DNA of 64,000 bases from JAAZGD01 sp034003765 (GCA_034003765.1 JAVEXZ010000003.1:62001-126000); one strand, 5' to 3'; counted from the first letter of the stretch, positions 1-8,531 are shown. Notes: a model not told the origin generated them from the letters alone. Numbers and translations are program-made.

Positions 1-1
1 T

Positions 2-490
2 ATGCTTCAGGACCCACAACTTCTTCAATTCTATCAAGATGTGGAATCATTAAATCAAAGGGAGAGTATGTATCTTTCAATAAAAGAAAGCCTTGCAAAT
101 TTAGATGTGATAACAGAAACCTACCCCAATGTTGACAGAAAACTTTTCAACCATTTACTATTAGGGAATGACCCTGGTGTATCTATTTCTAACATCTCCT
201 ATGATGGTAACACTGGACAATTTTCTTTTGCTGTTGAGGTTTCAGGGTACGGCAGTTGGACCAAGTTTATAAACAAAATGACTAATAGTCCCTATTTTTC
301 GGGATTTAATTATATAGGCTATCAAAAAGATATAGCAACCGATAACTATTATTCCGGTTTTTCTGTTCAACTAGTTAAGGTAGAAGACCTAGAAGCAAAA
401 GATGAAAACCCTGAACAAATACCAGAACAAATAGAAGAAGTCCCAGTAACAAGAGAAGAAAACCCAGGACAAACTGAGGAGGTCGAATAG
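2..490 (+). CDS. PilN-like type IV pilus assembly protein (5' partial)
   Basis: The frame is open to the left window edge, so the first ATG here is probably internal. The visible 162 residues lack the N-terminal cytoplasmic tail and membrane anchor expected of PilN and begin in a coiled-coil-like stretch (about residues 1-35). A mixed alpha/beta part follows (about 50-130), then a Pro/Glu-rich acidic tail with repeated E-x-P-E-Q and E-E-N-P-x-Q elements. PilN links the cytoplasmic PilM ring to the periplasm-side PilO in the alignment subcomplex. The call rests on position directly before a PilO-like gene and on overall shape rather than a signature motif. The stop codon abuts the next ATG, which indicates translational coupling. 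pilM and other upstream genes, if present, lie outside the window. Confidence 0.6.
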   Translation: MLQDPQLLQFYQDVESLNQRESMYLSIKESLANLDVITETYPNVDRKLFNHLLLGNDPGVSISNISYDGNTGQFSFAVEVSGYGSWTKFINKMTNSPYFSGFNYIGYQKDIATDNYYSGFSVQLVKVEDLEAKDENPEQIPEQIEEVPVTREENPGQTEEVE

Positions 491-1087
491 ATGATGAATA
501 TTACTTTGAGCAAAAGAGAAAAAGCTTTGATCTTCATACTGGTTCTCCTTATATTTATTTCTCTTGCCTATACCTTCTTTTTTAATCCTCAGTTGGAAAA
601 ATGGAATACCCAGCGAGGCATTTATGATGGTGTTCAAACTATGGTAGATGCTATGAACCAAAGCGATGAAGAATTGGAAGTACGTGAGAAATACATAGAA
701 GAGCTAAGGGTAGAAGCGGAAAAACTAGCTGTGGGATACTACCTAGATTATAGCAACCATATGGCAGAACAAAAAATTACAGCCCTAGTAAGCCAAGAGG
801 GGTTAAACCCCTCCTATGTAAGCATAGAAGCCAGATCTACTGAGCCTTTTTTGCCCTATGGAGCAGGTGAGGAGGGTGGAATAAGTGTTAATGCTTCAAG
901 AATCAACGTAAGTTTTGATGTTTCGGGGTCCTTAAATACCCTTATCTCCCTTCTTACAAAGATAGATGGAGACAGGGGTCTTAAACTAAGCGCCTTTTCT
1001 ATGAGTGGGCCTTTGGATGGTACACTTTACATGAATGTGTATTTGGAAATGTTGCTAGGTAGTAGCCAAGGAGTTTTAAATGAATAA
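491..1087 (+). CDS. PilO-like type IV pilus inner-membrane protein
   Basis: This 198-residue protein has a short charged N-terminus (K-R-E-K), one membrane segment at about residues 12-31, a coiled-coil region (about 35-85) and a C-terminal ferredoxin-like fold region. That is the usual PilO architecture. PilO heterodimerises with PilN and aligns the pilus assembly platform. A GAGGAGG ribosome binding site ends about 7 bases before the start. The first two codons are both ATG, so the true start could be one codon later. It follows the PilN-like gene with no gap and overlaps the next gene by 8 bases, so these are one operon. Assignment is by topology and neighbours, as the sequence is divergent. 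Confidence 0.6.
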   Translation: MMNITLSKREKALIFILVLLIFISLAYTFFFNPQLEKWNTQRGIYDGVQTMVDAMNQSDEELEVREKYIEELRVEAEKLAVGYYLDYSNHMAEQKITALVSQEGLNPSYVSIEARSTEPFLPYGAGEEGGISVNASRINVSFDVSGSLNTLISLLTKIDGDRGLKLSAFSMSGPLDGTLYMNVYLEMLLGSSQGVLNE

Positions 1088-1487
1088 AAAAGGCTCATCC
1101 ATTATATGGGTGGTAAGCACCTTGCTTATTTTCATGATAATAGTGGTAGCTATTATGACCCTAGTTGGTAGTAGCCATCGAAGCGCTTTACACAACAACT
1201 ACAAGCAACAGGCATATTTTACTGCCTTGTCTGCTGTTAGAATTGTAGCTGAAGGAATAAAACAAGAAAACGAAGCTCTAACGCCAACACCTTCAGGGGT
1301 TACATACAACGCAAACTTAACCTTGCCTTCCTCCATGGGGACAGTACAAGTATCAATGAAGCGAGAATCTGTGAGTGAAATAATAATTAAGGCTGAAGGA
1401 GACTATTTAGGAGTTCAAGATACTGTAAGTCTGGTTCTTTTTTATAATGATGAAAATAGCTGGGAGATTTGGCGATATGAAAGATAA
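1080..1487 (+). CDS. PilX-like minor pilin / pilus assembly protein
   Basis: This 135-residue protein begins M-N-K-K-G-S-S, followed at once by a hydrophobic helix (about residues 8-29). A region rich in Gln/Tyr/Ala (K-Q-Q-A-Y-F-T-A-L-S-A) then resembles the N-terminal helix of PilX/GspK-type pseudopilins. The short K-K-G-S-S leader could be a type III signal, but the Glu at mature position 5 typical of pilins is not obvious. It overlaps the PilO-like gene and the following prepilin-like gene. A role as a minor pilin or pseudopilin is inferred from context. Confidence 0.5.
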   Translation: MNKKGSSIIWVVSTLLIFMIIVVAIMTLVGSSHRSALHNNYKQQAYFTALSAVRIVAEGIKQENEALTPTPSGVTYNANLTLPSSMGTVQVSMKRESVSEIIIKAEGDYLGVQDTVSLVLFYNDENSWEIWRYER

Positions 1488-2343
1488 GAAAGCCATTTGG
1501 GAAAAACTAAATAATTCAGGATTGAGCCTAGTAGAAGTAATCGTTAGTATAACCCTTCTAGTTATTGTTGCTACAATTTTACTCACGGGAGTAATGGCTT
1601 CAGGATCAATAAATGCTAAGTCGGCGGATTTGACTAATGCGGGTTATAACCAGGCGGCTCTTATTGAAGAAGCCTATAAAAACAATTCAGGAGGTGTTAG
1701 CCATAGTGTTGTTGTATCTTCCCTTGGGGTAGATAGTGTGATTAGCGGATTTCTCATTTCAAGCAAAGATGACAATACTGGTGTTGGATTTACAATGTTT
1801 GTTCCTAGTGAAGGAGAGATAATTATACCCCCTGGTGATTTTCAGAATACACCAGACCATGCGGCTATAGGTGGTAATACGGATTACGTCATTTTTCCGA
1901 AATTTACTTTAAGTGATCATTTCTTTAAGACAAAGAACAAAAAGAATGAAGCAACTGTAGGGAATAAAACAATATTTTATGAACAAGGAAACTATTATAT
2001 CACCAGAAATAAGGATACAGAAAAAATCAAATATACAGGCACTATGAATCCCATACCAGTAGGGGATATAAATAATTATGTTAAGGGTTATGATGATGAA
2101 CCAAATGCAGTAAAAATTAATATAAACATTGATCCCGAAAAGCTTCCCCCACTAACCATAAACACAAAACCAGGTGATATTAAAAAAGTAGTTGACAAGA
2201 ATGGCAAAATTTCTCTCTATGTTTTTTTCCCTGAGGACTGGGATGATTGGTCAGACGAAGAAGATTGGGAAGAGGATTGGGAAGATGTAATTGAAGACCA
2301 TAAAGAAAATTGGGTGAAGCTTGATTTTCGGGGGGTTGACTAA
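1477..2343 (+). CDS. Prepilin-like protein with type IV N-methylation motif and acidic Trp-rich tail
   Basis: The N-terminus reads N-N-S-G, then L-S-L-V-E-V-I-V-S-I-T-L-L-V-I-V, a clear prepilin peptidase site. It has Gly at -1, Glu at +5 and a hydrophobic helix that would form the pilus core. I place the start at the ATG at 1477 because GGGAGA lies 9 bases upstream and the 13-residue leader then fits type IV prepilins; an in-frame ATG at 1447 is less likely. The body (288 residues) is otherwise unrecognised. The C-terminal 45 residues are extremely acidic and carry repeated D-W/E-D-W units (E-D-W-D-D-W-S-D-E-E-D-W). The reading frame continues past the TAA with pilin-like residues (see next entry), so this protein may be shorter than its ancestor. 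Confidence 0.65.
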   Translation: MKDKKAIWEKLNNSGLSLVEVIVSITLLVIVATILLTGVMASGSINAKSADLTNAGYNQAALIEEAYKNNSGGVSHSVVVSSLGVDSVISGFLISSKDDNTGVGFTMFVPSEGEIIIPPGDFQNTPDHAAIGGNTDYVIFPKFTLSDHFFKTKNKKNEATVGNKTIFYEQGNYYITRNKDTEKIKYTGTMNPIPVGDINNYVKGYDDEPNAVKININIDPEKLPPLTINTKPGDIKKVVDKNGKISLYVFFPEDWDDWSDEEDWEEDWEDVIEDHKENWVKLDFRGVD

Positions 2344-2418
2344 TTTATTTTAATCCGAAGCAGTAATCAAAAGGATATTTCCTATGATACTTCTAATGGG
2401 TTAGTAGGATTTATGTAG
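2344..2418 (+). pseudogene. Possible C-terminal remnant of the prepilin gene beyond an in-frame stop
   Basis: After the TAA at 2341-2343 the same frame stays open for 24 codons to a TAG at 2416-2418. It encodes residues such as I-R-S-S-N-Q-K-D-I-S-Y-D-T-S-N-G, which look like real coding sequence rather than intergenic noise. This may be the former end of the prepilin, detached by a nonsense change. The alternative is chance. The remaining bases up to the pilB start are AT-rich and hold a TATAAT at 2465-2470 without a convincing -35 element. Confidence 0.35.
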
Positions 2419-2540
2419 CACAAATGCTCTTGGCTTGTATGGATCATATGTAGATAAAAGTTTTTATAATTTACAATATATAGGCTATAGGCAGTTTTAT
2501 TATTTACCAACTTAGAAAAGCTAAAATGGAGAATGAGTTT

Positions 2541-4217
2541 ATGAGTATTAAACTAGGAGATGTTCTTATCGGTGCTGGGTATATTACCCAAGAACAGATA
2601 GATCATGCAGTCCAAGTGCAAAAGGAAGAGGGATCCAAAAAACGTTTTGGGGAGATCCTTCAAGACCTTGGTTATATCAAAGAAAGAGAAATGTTACAGG
2701 CTCTGGCAGTGCGGGTAGGCTGTCCTTTTATTGACATGAATCAGCAGGAAGTTGATTCTGCAGCAATACAGCTGGTACCCCGAAAGGTAGCAGAGAGTAA
2801 CTTACTCATCCCAGTCTCCATAAGTGAGGATAAAATTAATATCGTAATAAATGACCCTCTGAACTTTAAGGGTATTCAAGAGGTAAGAGAAATTACGGAA
2901 CTTTACCCCATTATATCTATTGCTGAAAAAAAGAAGATTGAGAATGCCATTGACTTAAATTACTCTGACTACTCTGCTAAAGAGTTCGTTTTGGAGGCCA
3001 ACAAAAGTGTTGCAAAGGCTATTCACGAAATAGAGCATCCCGAAGAAGAAACTGAAAGCGAAGCAATGATAGTTAAGCTATTAAATAGCTTGTTGGTCCG
3101 TGGTTATACTACAAAATGTAGTGATATCCATATAGAACCTTATGAAAAAGAAACCAGAATTCGTATCAGAGTCGATGGAACCCTAGTAGATTATACGGTT
3201 TTGGATTCTGCTCTTCATCCTAACGTAGTTGCACGTATCAAAATAATATCTCGTATGGATATAGCAGAAAAGCGTGTACCCCAAGATGGGCATTTCAAAG
3301 TTAAAATAGAGGATATGGTTATTAATGCGAGAGTATCTACCATACCTACTGTTTTTGGTGAAAAGGTTGTAATCCGTTACCTAGATACAAACGCCTCAAT
3401 ATCTCAGGAAAACACATTTGGTATGCGTAAAGACCACTATCAAATGGTGGTAGATATGCTGAAGAGTCCCCATGGAATAATTTATGTAACTGGGCCCACA
3501 GGGTCAGGGAAAACCACAACATTATATATGATGATGGAGAGGCTTTTGGAAAGACACGTAAACATTTCAACCATTGAAGACCCTGTGGAAAGAACCATTT
3601 ATGGACTAAATCAAACCCAGGCTAATATTACTGCTGGCCTAACCTTTGGTGCCGGGCTAAGATCACTATTACGACAAGACCCAGATATCATTATGGTAGG
3701 TGAAACCAGAGACACAGAGACCGCTAATATTTCTGTAAGAGCTGCTATTACAGGACATTTAGTTTTATCTACCCTTCATACAAATGATGCCATATCAGCC
3801 ATAGTTCGACTTGAAGATATGGGAGTAGAAAGATATCTTTTATCCAGCGCCCTAGTAGGGGTTATTGCCCAGCGATTAATGCGTAGAATCTGTCCAGATT
3901 GTCGAATTGTATATAGTCCCACTCCCGCAGATCAGCTGATGATCGAGGGTAAAGGTTTTGGAACCTTGTATACCGGACAAGGATGTAAGAAATGTAATAA
4001 CACTGGTTACTTGGGGAGAATAGGGGTTCATGAAGTTGTAAAGGTTGATGCTGGAGTAAGAAAAATGATCTTAAAGGACTACTCAATGGAAGAAATTGGT
4101 CAGTACCTAGCCAAAACCCAAGGCTTCCAACCCTTAGAGGCTAATGCAAGATCTTTGGTAAATAGTGGAGAGACAACCCTAGAAGAGTACTTCAAAGTAC
4201 AGTATTCGGTATTATAG
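2541..4217 (+). CDS. pilB: PilB/GspE-family pilus extension ATPase
   Basis: This 558-residue secretion ATPase powers pilus polymerisation. An N-terminal T2SSE domain begins M-S-I-K-L-G-D-V-L. The AAA core contains a perfect Walker A G-P-T-G-S-G-K-T-T (about residues 318-326), an Asp box (I-E-D-P-V-E-R), the Walker B/QDPD region (R-Q-D-P-D-I-I-M-V-G-E-T-R-D) and the His box (L-V-L-S-T-L-H-T-N-D-A). Two CxxC pairs (C-P-D-C and C-K-K-C) form the zinc site of assembly rather than retraction ATPases. I prefer the ATG at 2541 (GGAG 9 bases upstream; start matches the family) over the ATG at 2526, which has no ribosome binding site. No pilC or pilT follows, so partner genes must be upstream or elsewhere. 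Confidence 0.93.
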   Translation: MSIKLGDVLIGAGYITQEQIDHAVQVQKEEGSKKRFGEILQDLGYIKEREMLQALAVRVGCPFIDMNQQEVDSAAIQLVPRKVAESNLLIPVSISEDKINIVINDPLNFKGIQEVREITELYPIISIAEKKKIENAIDLNYSDYSAKEFVLEANKSVAKAIHEIEHPEEETESEAMIVKLLNSLLVRGYTTKCSDIHIEPYEKETRIRIRVDGTLVDYTVLDSALHPNVVARIKIISRMDIAEKRVPQDGHFKVKIEDMVINARVSTIPTVFGEKVVIRYLDTNASISQENTFGMRKDHYQMVVDMLKSPHGIIYVTGPTGSGKTTTLYMMMERLLERHVNISTIEDPVERTIYGLNQTQANITAGLTFGAGLRSLLRQDPDIIMVGETRDTETANISVRAAITGHLVLSTLHTNDAISAIVRLEDMGVERYLLSSALVGVIAQRLMRRICPDCRIVYSPTPADQLMIEGKGFGTLYTGQGCKKCNNTGYLGRIGVHEVVKVDAGVRKMILKDYSMEEIGQYLAKTQGFQPLEANARSLVNSGETTLEEYFKVQYSVL

Positions 4218-4235
4218 CAAAATGAGTAATAGATA

Positions 4236-5162
4236 ATGGAACATTTACAAGCTATGGGGATGCCTTCCCAAAGCATTCTCCGTGAAAAAGAAGATTTGGA
4301 AAAGAAGTGTCAATTGATAGAGGATGAATTGCCAGCTTTTATGGCGCCTTTTTTTCGCCACTTGGTTGGTTCATTTGAACCCAAGAGTCGGCTAGCTTAT
4401 CTCAGAGAAACCAAAAGGCTTATGGAATATTTAGAGCTTACCCATGGCATAAATCCTTATGGATCATCTGATTTATGTCATGTAAACATTGGCCAAATTG
4501 ATGCCTATCTAAGAGAAAGTGCTAGAAATGAAAATGGTTCTAAAGCCCTCTTGCGAAAAAGGTCCATTATTAATAGCCTTTTCAAACAGCTTTCCTATGA
4601 GTCCCTGGTTGATGATGATGTTGCGAAAAATGTGGGGAAAATTCCGGTTAAGCCTCAGTCTTTTTCCACAATTAAAAAGCCCTGGCAGGGTCTAGACAAA
4701 ACCCTTGAAGGAATAAAGGATGGATCCTTTTTAACGGATAAAGAAAAGCAGTATTGGGAAAAAACTAGGCACAGAGACTATTTGATCCTTGAATTATTTG
4801 GTCGAATGGGTTTGTTGGCCCAGGAAGTCTACCACCTTGATATTAGGGATATAGACATAAAAAAAATGCGTCTTAGAGTTTATGGTAAGGGTGGAAGGGA
4901 AGAATGGCTTCCCTTTGACGAAGATACGGGAAGAGCCCTTCAGCTTTTTATAGACAAAGAGAGAAAGCCCATTAAAAGTAATGGAGACCCCCTTCTACTT
5001 TCTCTAAAAGGCCTTCGTTTATCAAAAAGGCAGCTGCGAGAAATTACAAAAAAATATACAGGAACATCAAGAGGGAGGACTCGTGATGAAGGACTAAGCC
5101 CTCAGAGGCTGAGGGGGATCAACCAAAAAGCGAACCTAGACAAAGAAGGTTTCAACCAATAG
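4236..5162 (+). CDS. Tyrosine-recombinase-like protein, catalytically degenerate
   Basis: The 308-residue sequence follows the XerC/XerD plan. It has a helical core-binding domain (about residues 30-150; S-R-L-A-Y-L-R-E-T-K-R-L-M-E-Y) and then the start of the catalytic domain (H-R-D-Y-L-I-L-E-L-F-G). The first catalytic Arg of the usual T-G-L-R-x-S-E is Leu194 (M-G-L-L-A-Q-E). The GKGG lysine region is kept (about 218-221). The H-x-x-R box reads Q290-R-L-R293, and the protein ends 15 residues later, before the His/Trp and nucleophilic Tyr. tdk starts 16 bases downstream, so there is no room for a frameshifted C-terminus. A DNA-binding or structural role without strand exchange is possible. 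A decayed gene is the alternative, although the frame is intact. Confidence 0.7.
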   Translation: MEHLQAMGMPSQSILREKEDLEKKCQLIEDELPAFMAPFFRHLVGSFEPKSRLAYLRETKRLMEYLELTHGINPYGSSDLCHVNIGQIDAYLRESARNENGSKALLRKRSIINSLFKQLSYESLVDDDVAKNVGKIPVKPQSFSTIKKPWQGLDKTLEGIKDGSFLTDKEKQYWEKTRHRDYLILELFGRMGLLAQEVYHLDIRDIDIKKMRLRVYGKGGREEWLPFDEDTGRALQLFIDKERKPIKSNGDPLLLSLKGLRLSKRQLREITKKYTGTSRGRTRDEGLSPQRLRGINQKANLDKEGFNQ

Positions 5163-5178
5163 AAAGGAACGATTAAGA

Positions 5179-5760
5179 ATGGCTCAACTATACTATCGAT
5201 ATTCTACAATGAATGCTGGAAAATCCATTGAACTGATAAAAGTTGCCTATAACTATGAAGAACGTGGGAAAAATGTTCTGACTTTGATGCCAGGAGTTGA
5301 CAGCCGTTACGGAGTAGGACTTATTACTTCCAGGGTGGGTATTCAAAGAGAGGCCTTAGTGGTGGATGATGAAACAGATATCCTGGATCTATTTTTAAGA
5401 GAAAATGCTAAGTGTAAAATTGATTGCGTGCTTTTAGATGAGTGTCAGTTCCTAAGAAAACACCATGTTCAAGAACTAGTTGAGATAGTAGATAGCTTGG
5501 AAGTACCTGTCTTAGCATACGGGCTAAAAAATGATTTTAGAAATGAACTTTTTGAAGGTTCATATTATATGCTGGTTTATGCAGACAAAATTGAAGAGAT
5601 TAAGACCATATGTTGGTGTGGTCGAAAAGCCACAATGGTGGCTAGGGTAGTTGAAGGAAAGTTTGTCAAACAAGGAGAGCAAATCGTGTTAGGAGGCAGT
5701 GAGATGTATGTTTCTCTTTGCCGAAAACATTACAATGATGGGCGATTAGGTCCCGAGTAA
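5179..5760 (+). CDS. tdk: Thymidine kinase (type II)
   Basis: Phosphorylates thymidine to dTMP in the pyrimidine salvage pathway. The 193-residue length is typical. Visible motifs are the P-loop S-T-M-N-A-G-K-S near residue 10, the Walker B-like L-L-D-E-C-Q-F-L and the lasso and zinc cysteines (C-W-C-G-R-K-A, then C-R-K-H-Y near the end). AAAGGAA lies about 10 bases upstream of the ATG. It follows the recombinase-like gene by 16 bases and converges with the radical SAM gene. The P-loop carries S-T-M-N-A in place of the more usual Y-G-A-M-N-S, a mild variation. Confidence 0.9.
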   Translation: MAQLYYRYSTMNAGKSIELIKVAYNYEERGKNVLTLMPGVDSRYGVGLITSRVGIQREALVVDDETDILDLFLRENAKCKIDCVLLDECQFLRKHHVQELVEIVDSLEVPVLAYGLKNDFRNELFEGSYYMLVYADKIEEIKTICWCGRKATMVARVVEGKFVKQGEQIVLGGSEMYVSLCRKHYNDGRLGPE

Positions 5761-5781
5761 AAACAAATATCAGCCACTCTG

Positions 5782-6660
5782 TTATAAGGTCTTGTCTCCT
5801 GGCATTTTATTGTTGATCTCATTGAGGATGGTCATCTTTTTGTAGCTCCAAGAGGGAGCAATTAGCAGTTTTCTTGGCACATCACCTGTTAACCTGTGAA
5901 TGGTTATCTTTGGGGGCACTCTCTTTAACAGATGGGTTACTAGTTCCACATATTCTTCAAGTGAAGTGAAGGGCTGGTAATTTGGGTACTGGGTTTCCAT
6001 GGGAGACCCTTTTATTATATTTAGCATATGGAGTTTTATTCCAAAGGGATTTTCTTTGCAGACGTAATCTAAAGATGCTTCCATCATCTCCCGGGACTCT
6101 CCAGGTAAGCCTAATATTAGGTGAACAACTGCTTTGATATTGCGTTTTCTAAGCTTATCCATAGCCTGATTAAAATCATCCAATGAGTATCTTAGATTCA
6201 TGGATTCAGCTGTTCCTTGATGAATTGTTTGTAGGCCAAGTTCAACCCAAAGAAAAGTTTTTTCATTGAGTTCATCTAGGACTTCCATAGTATCTAAGGG
6301 TAGGCAATCAGGCCGTGTTGCTATGGCAAGGCCAACAACTTCTGGATATTCCAAAGCTTTTAGGTATTTTTCCCTTAACACATCGCTAGGGCCATAGGTG
6401 TTGGTGTGGGATTGAAAATAAGCAAGATATTGGCTGCTAGGCCATTTTTTAGAAAGAGCTAGTATTTGATCATCTAAGTGGTCAAGGGTGGAGGCCATTT
6501 CTCCAGAGCCTTCCTGGCTACAAAATCCACAACCCCCATATCCTTTTGTTCCATCTCTATTGGGGCAGGTGAAACCCCCGTCTATAGATAACTTAACAAT
6601 GCGGCGACCAAAATAATTCTTCAAATATGACCCTATGGAAAGATATCCCAAATCAGACAC
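5782..6660 (-). CDS. Radical SAM protein, TIGR01212 (YhcC/YtqA-like) family
   Basis: This 292-residue protein has the extended radical SAM cysteine motif of the TIGR01212 family, C-P-N-R-D-G-T-K-G-Y-G-G-C-G-F-C (about residues 31-46). That places the three cluster cysteines differently from the canonical C-x3-C-x2-C. Further family features are S-H-T-N-T-Y-G-P and A-T-R-P-D-C-L. The substrate is not known to me. The start is GTG at 6660 with GAGG about 9 bases upstream on the minus strand. It is transcribed divergently from queH and converges with tdk; no intrinsic terminator is obvious between the convergent stops. Confidence 0.85.
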   Translation of the reverse strand: MSDLGYLSIGSYLKNYFGRRIVKLSIDGGFTCPNRDGTKGYGGCGFCSQEGSGEMASTLDHLDDQILALSKKWPSSQYLAYFQSHTNTYGPSDVLREKYLKALEYPEVVGLAIATRPDCLPLDTMEVLDELNEKTFLWVELGLQTIHQGTAESMNLRYSLDDFNQAMDKLRKRNIKAVVHLILGLPGESREMMEASLDYVCKENPFGIKLHMLNIIKGSPMETQYPNYQPFTSLEEYVELVTHLLKRVPPKITIHRLTGDVPRKLLIAPSWSYKKMTILNEINNKMPGDKTL

Positions 6661-6713
6661 AGATAAAACCTCGTTTCTTTTAGCAAATTACCTTGGAGAT
6701 TCTTGGTTCTCCA

Positions 6714-6742
6714 TTTTCAAAATACACCTCTTATGATATAAT
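6714..6742 (+). promoter_or_regulatory. Putative sigma-A promoter for queH-asnA
   Basis: A perfect TATAAT (6737-6742) is preceded, with a 17-base spacer, by TTTTCA (6714-6719; four of six matches to TTGACA). Transcription would begin near 6749. This argues that queH starts at the ATG at 6790 rather than the GTG at 6751. Confidence 0.55.
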
Positions 6743-6789
6743 AATTTGTTGTGAAAGGGAATTATATTTGGATAATAAAGGATTTTAGC

Positions 6790-7473
6790 ATGAGTAAAAA
6801 AGAATTAGACCCATGGATAGGCATAAATAGAGGGTTAAAAGAAACTAATGGTTACCAAGAGGGCATAGAAGACTATATAGATAAAAAAGAAAGAAGGGAA
6901 AGCCTTCTCCTCCATAGTTGCTGTGGCCCTTGTAGCACTTCCGTCATTGAAAGACTGGTAAGCCGATATGATGTTACTGTTTTCTTTTATAACCCCAACA
7001 TTTATGATGAAGAGGAATACGAGAAACGTCTTGATGCTCAAGTGAGTTTTATCCGCCGCTTCAATCAAAGTAGAAAGGCAAAAGAAACAGAAAAAGGTGT
7101 TCTTACATTCCACAAGGTAGAATTGTTAGTAGGCGATTATAAAGCTCAAGAATTCTACAGTGTGGCTAAAGGCTTGGAAAGTGAGCCGGAAGGCGGCCAA
7201 CGTTGTGTAGAGTGTTTTGGCTTAAGGCTTGAAAAGACGGCTCAGACAGCAGACCTAGGTGGATTTAATATATTTGCGTCTACATTAACAGTTAGTCCTT
7301 ATAAAAATTATGACCTTATAACAGAGATAGGCCGCTACCTTGGGGCAAAGTATAATATTGAATACTTGGCTGAAGATTTCAAAAAGAATGATGGCTATTT
7401 GAGAAGCATAGAGCTTTCTAAAGAATATAATTTATATCGTCAAGGGTATTGTGGATGTATTTATTCTAAGTGA
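6790..7473 (+). CDS. queH: Epoxyqueuosine reductase QueH
   Basis: Catalyses the last step of queuosine biosynthesis in tRNA, reducing epoxyqueuosine to queuosine. It is the non-cobalamin alternative to QueG. DUF208 family hallmarks are visible: L-L-L-H-S-C-C-G-P-C-S near the N-terminus, F-Y-N-P-N-I-Y, R-C-V-E-C-F, F-A-S-T-L-T-V-S-P-Y-K-N and the terminal Q-G-Y-C-G-C-I-Y-S. The cysteines would bind an Fe-S cluster and a second metal site. I chose the ATG at 6790 because AAAGGA lies 7 bases upstream and the promoter evidence leaves little leader for the in-frame GTG at 6751. The stop precedes asnA by 14 bases. Confidence 0.9.
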   Translation: MSKKELDPWIGINRGLKETNGYQEGIEDYIDKKERRESLLLHSCCGPCSTSVIERLVSRYDVTVFFYNPNIYDEEEYEKRLDAQVSFIRRFNQSRKAKETEKGVLTFHKVELLVGDYKAQEFYSVAKGLESEPEGGQRCVECFGLRLEKTAQTADLGGFNIFASTLTVSPYKNYDLITEIGRYLGAKYNIEYLAEDFKKNDGYLRSIELSKEYNLYRQGYCGCIYSK

Positions 7474-7487
7474 AAAAAGGAGGACAG

Positions 7488-8501
7488 ATGATAACGAGAC
7501 TAATTATACCAGAAGGGTACCATTCTCCTTTGGATCATATGGAAACCCAAAGAGCTATTAAAAAGATTAAGGATTTTTTTCAACAGGAACTAGCCTATGG
7601 CTTGAACTTAAGACGGGTAAGTGCACCCTTATTTGTAGTTCCTGAAAGTGGCTTAAATGATAACTTGAGCGGTATAGAGAGAACTGTTGCTTTCTCTCTT
7701 AAAGATATGGACGAGTGCAATGTTGAAATCGTTCAGTCCTTGGCAAAATGGAAGCGTATGGCTCTAGGTAAGTACGGCATAGGGCCAGGACATGGTATTT
7801 ACACAGATATGAATGCTATAAGAAGGGATGAAGATCTTGATAACATTCATTCAATCTATGTAGACCAGTGGGATTGGGAAAAAGTAATATTAAAAGAAGA
7901 GCGAACTGAAGAATACTTGGAAGCAACTGTTATTATTATATACAATGCATTGAAAAATTTGGGTGATTACGTTAATCGCCTCTACAGAAATATAAAAACT
8001 GATATGCCTAACGATATATACTTTATCAGCAGCCAAGAACTAGAAGATCGTTATCCCCACATGACTCCCAAAGAAAGAGAACATGCTATTTGTAAGGAGA
8101 AGCGTGCTGTCTTTCTTAAAAATATTGGAGGGTCACTAAATTCAGGGCAACCCCATGATGGCCGCGCCCCAGACTATGATGACTGGCAGCTAAACGGGGA
8201 CATACTCCTATGGAATGAAGTTCTGGGTATGGCATTTGAGATTTCATCAATGGGGATAAGAGTAGATGAGGATGCAATGGAACGTCAACTTAAGACTGCT
8301 GGTGCTGAAGATAGGAAATCCATGGATTTTCACAAGGCCATTTTAGAAAAGAGCCTTCCTTACAGCGTGGGTGGGGGGATTGGCCAAAGTCGACTTTGTA
8401 TGTTTTTCCTCAGAAAAGCTCATATTGGAGAAGTGCAGGTTTCTGTATGGCCAAAGACCATGATAGATGATTGTAAAGAGAATAATATATTTTTGCTGTA
8501 A
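7488..8501 (+). CDS. asnA: Aspartate-ammonia ligase (ammonia-dependent asparagine synthetase)
   Basis: Makes asparagine from aspartate, ammonia and ATP through an aspartyl-AMP intermediate. It is related to class II aminoacyl-tRNA synthetases. The 337-residue protein shows family stretches such as S-A-P-L-F-V-V-P-E-S-G-L-N-D, Y-V-D-Q-W-D-W-E and, near the C-terminus, the class II motif-3-like S-V-G-G-G-I-G-Q-S-R-L-C-M-F. The ATG at 7488 has AAAGGAGG 5 bases upstream. An in-frame GTG at 7470 overlaps the queH stop and is less likely. It is probably co-transcribed with queH. Confidence 0.93.
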   Translation: MITRLIIPEGYHSPLDHMETQRAIKKIKDFFQQELAYGLNLRRVSAPLFVVPESGLNDNLSGIERTVAFSLKDMDECNVEIVQSLAKWKRMALGKYGIGPGHGIYTDMNAIRRDEDLDNIHSIYVDQWDWEKVILKEERTEEYLEATVIIIYNALKNLGDYVNRLYRNIKTDMPNDIYFISSQELEDRYPHMTPKEREHAICKEKRAVFLKNIGGSLNSGQPHDGRAPDYDDWQLNGDILLWNEVLGMAFEISSMGIRVDEDAMERQLKTAGAEDRKSMDFHKAILEKSLPYSVGGGIGQSRLCMFFLRKAHIGEVQVSVWPKTMIDDCKENNIFLL

Positions 8502-8531
8502 AAAACTGGTCTAAAAAAAGGGGCTCTCCAT

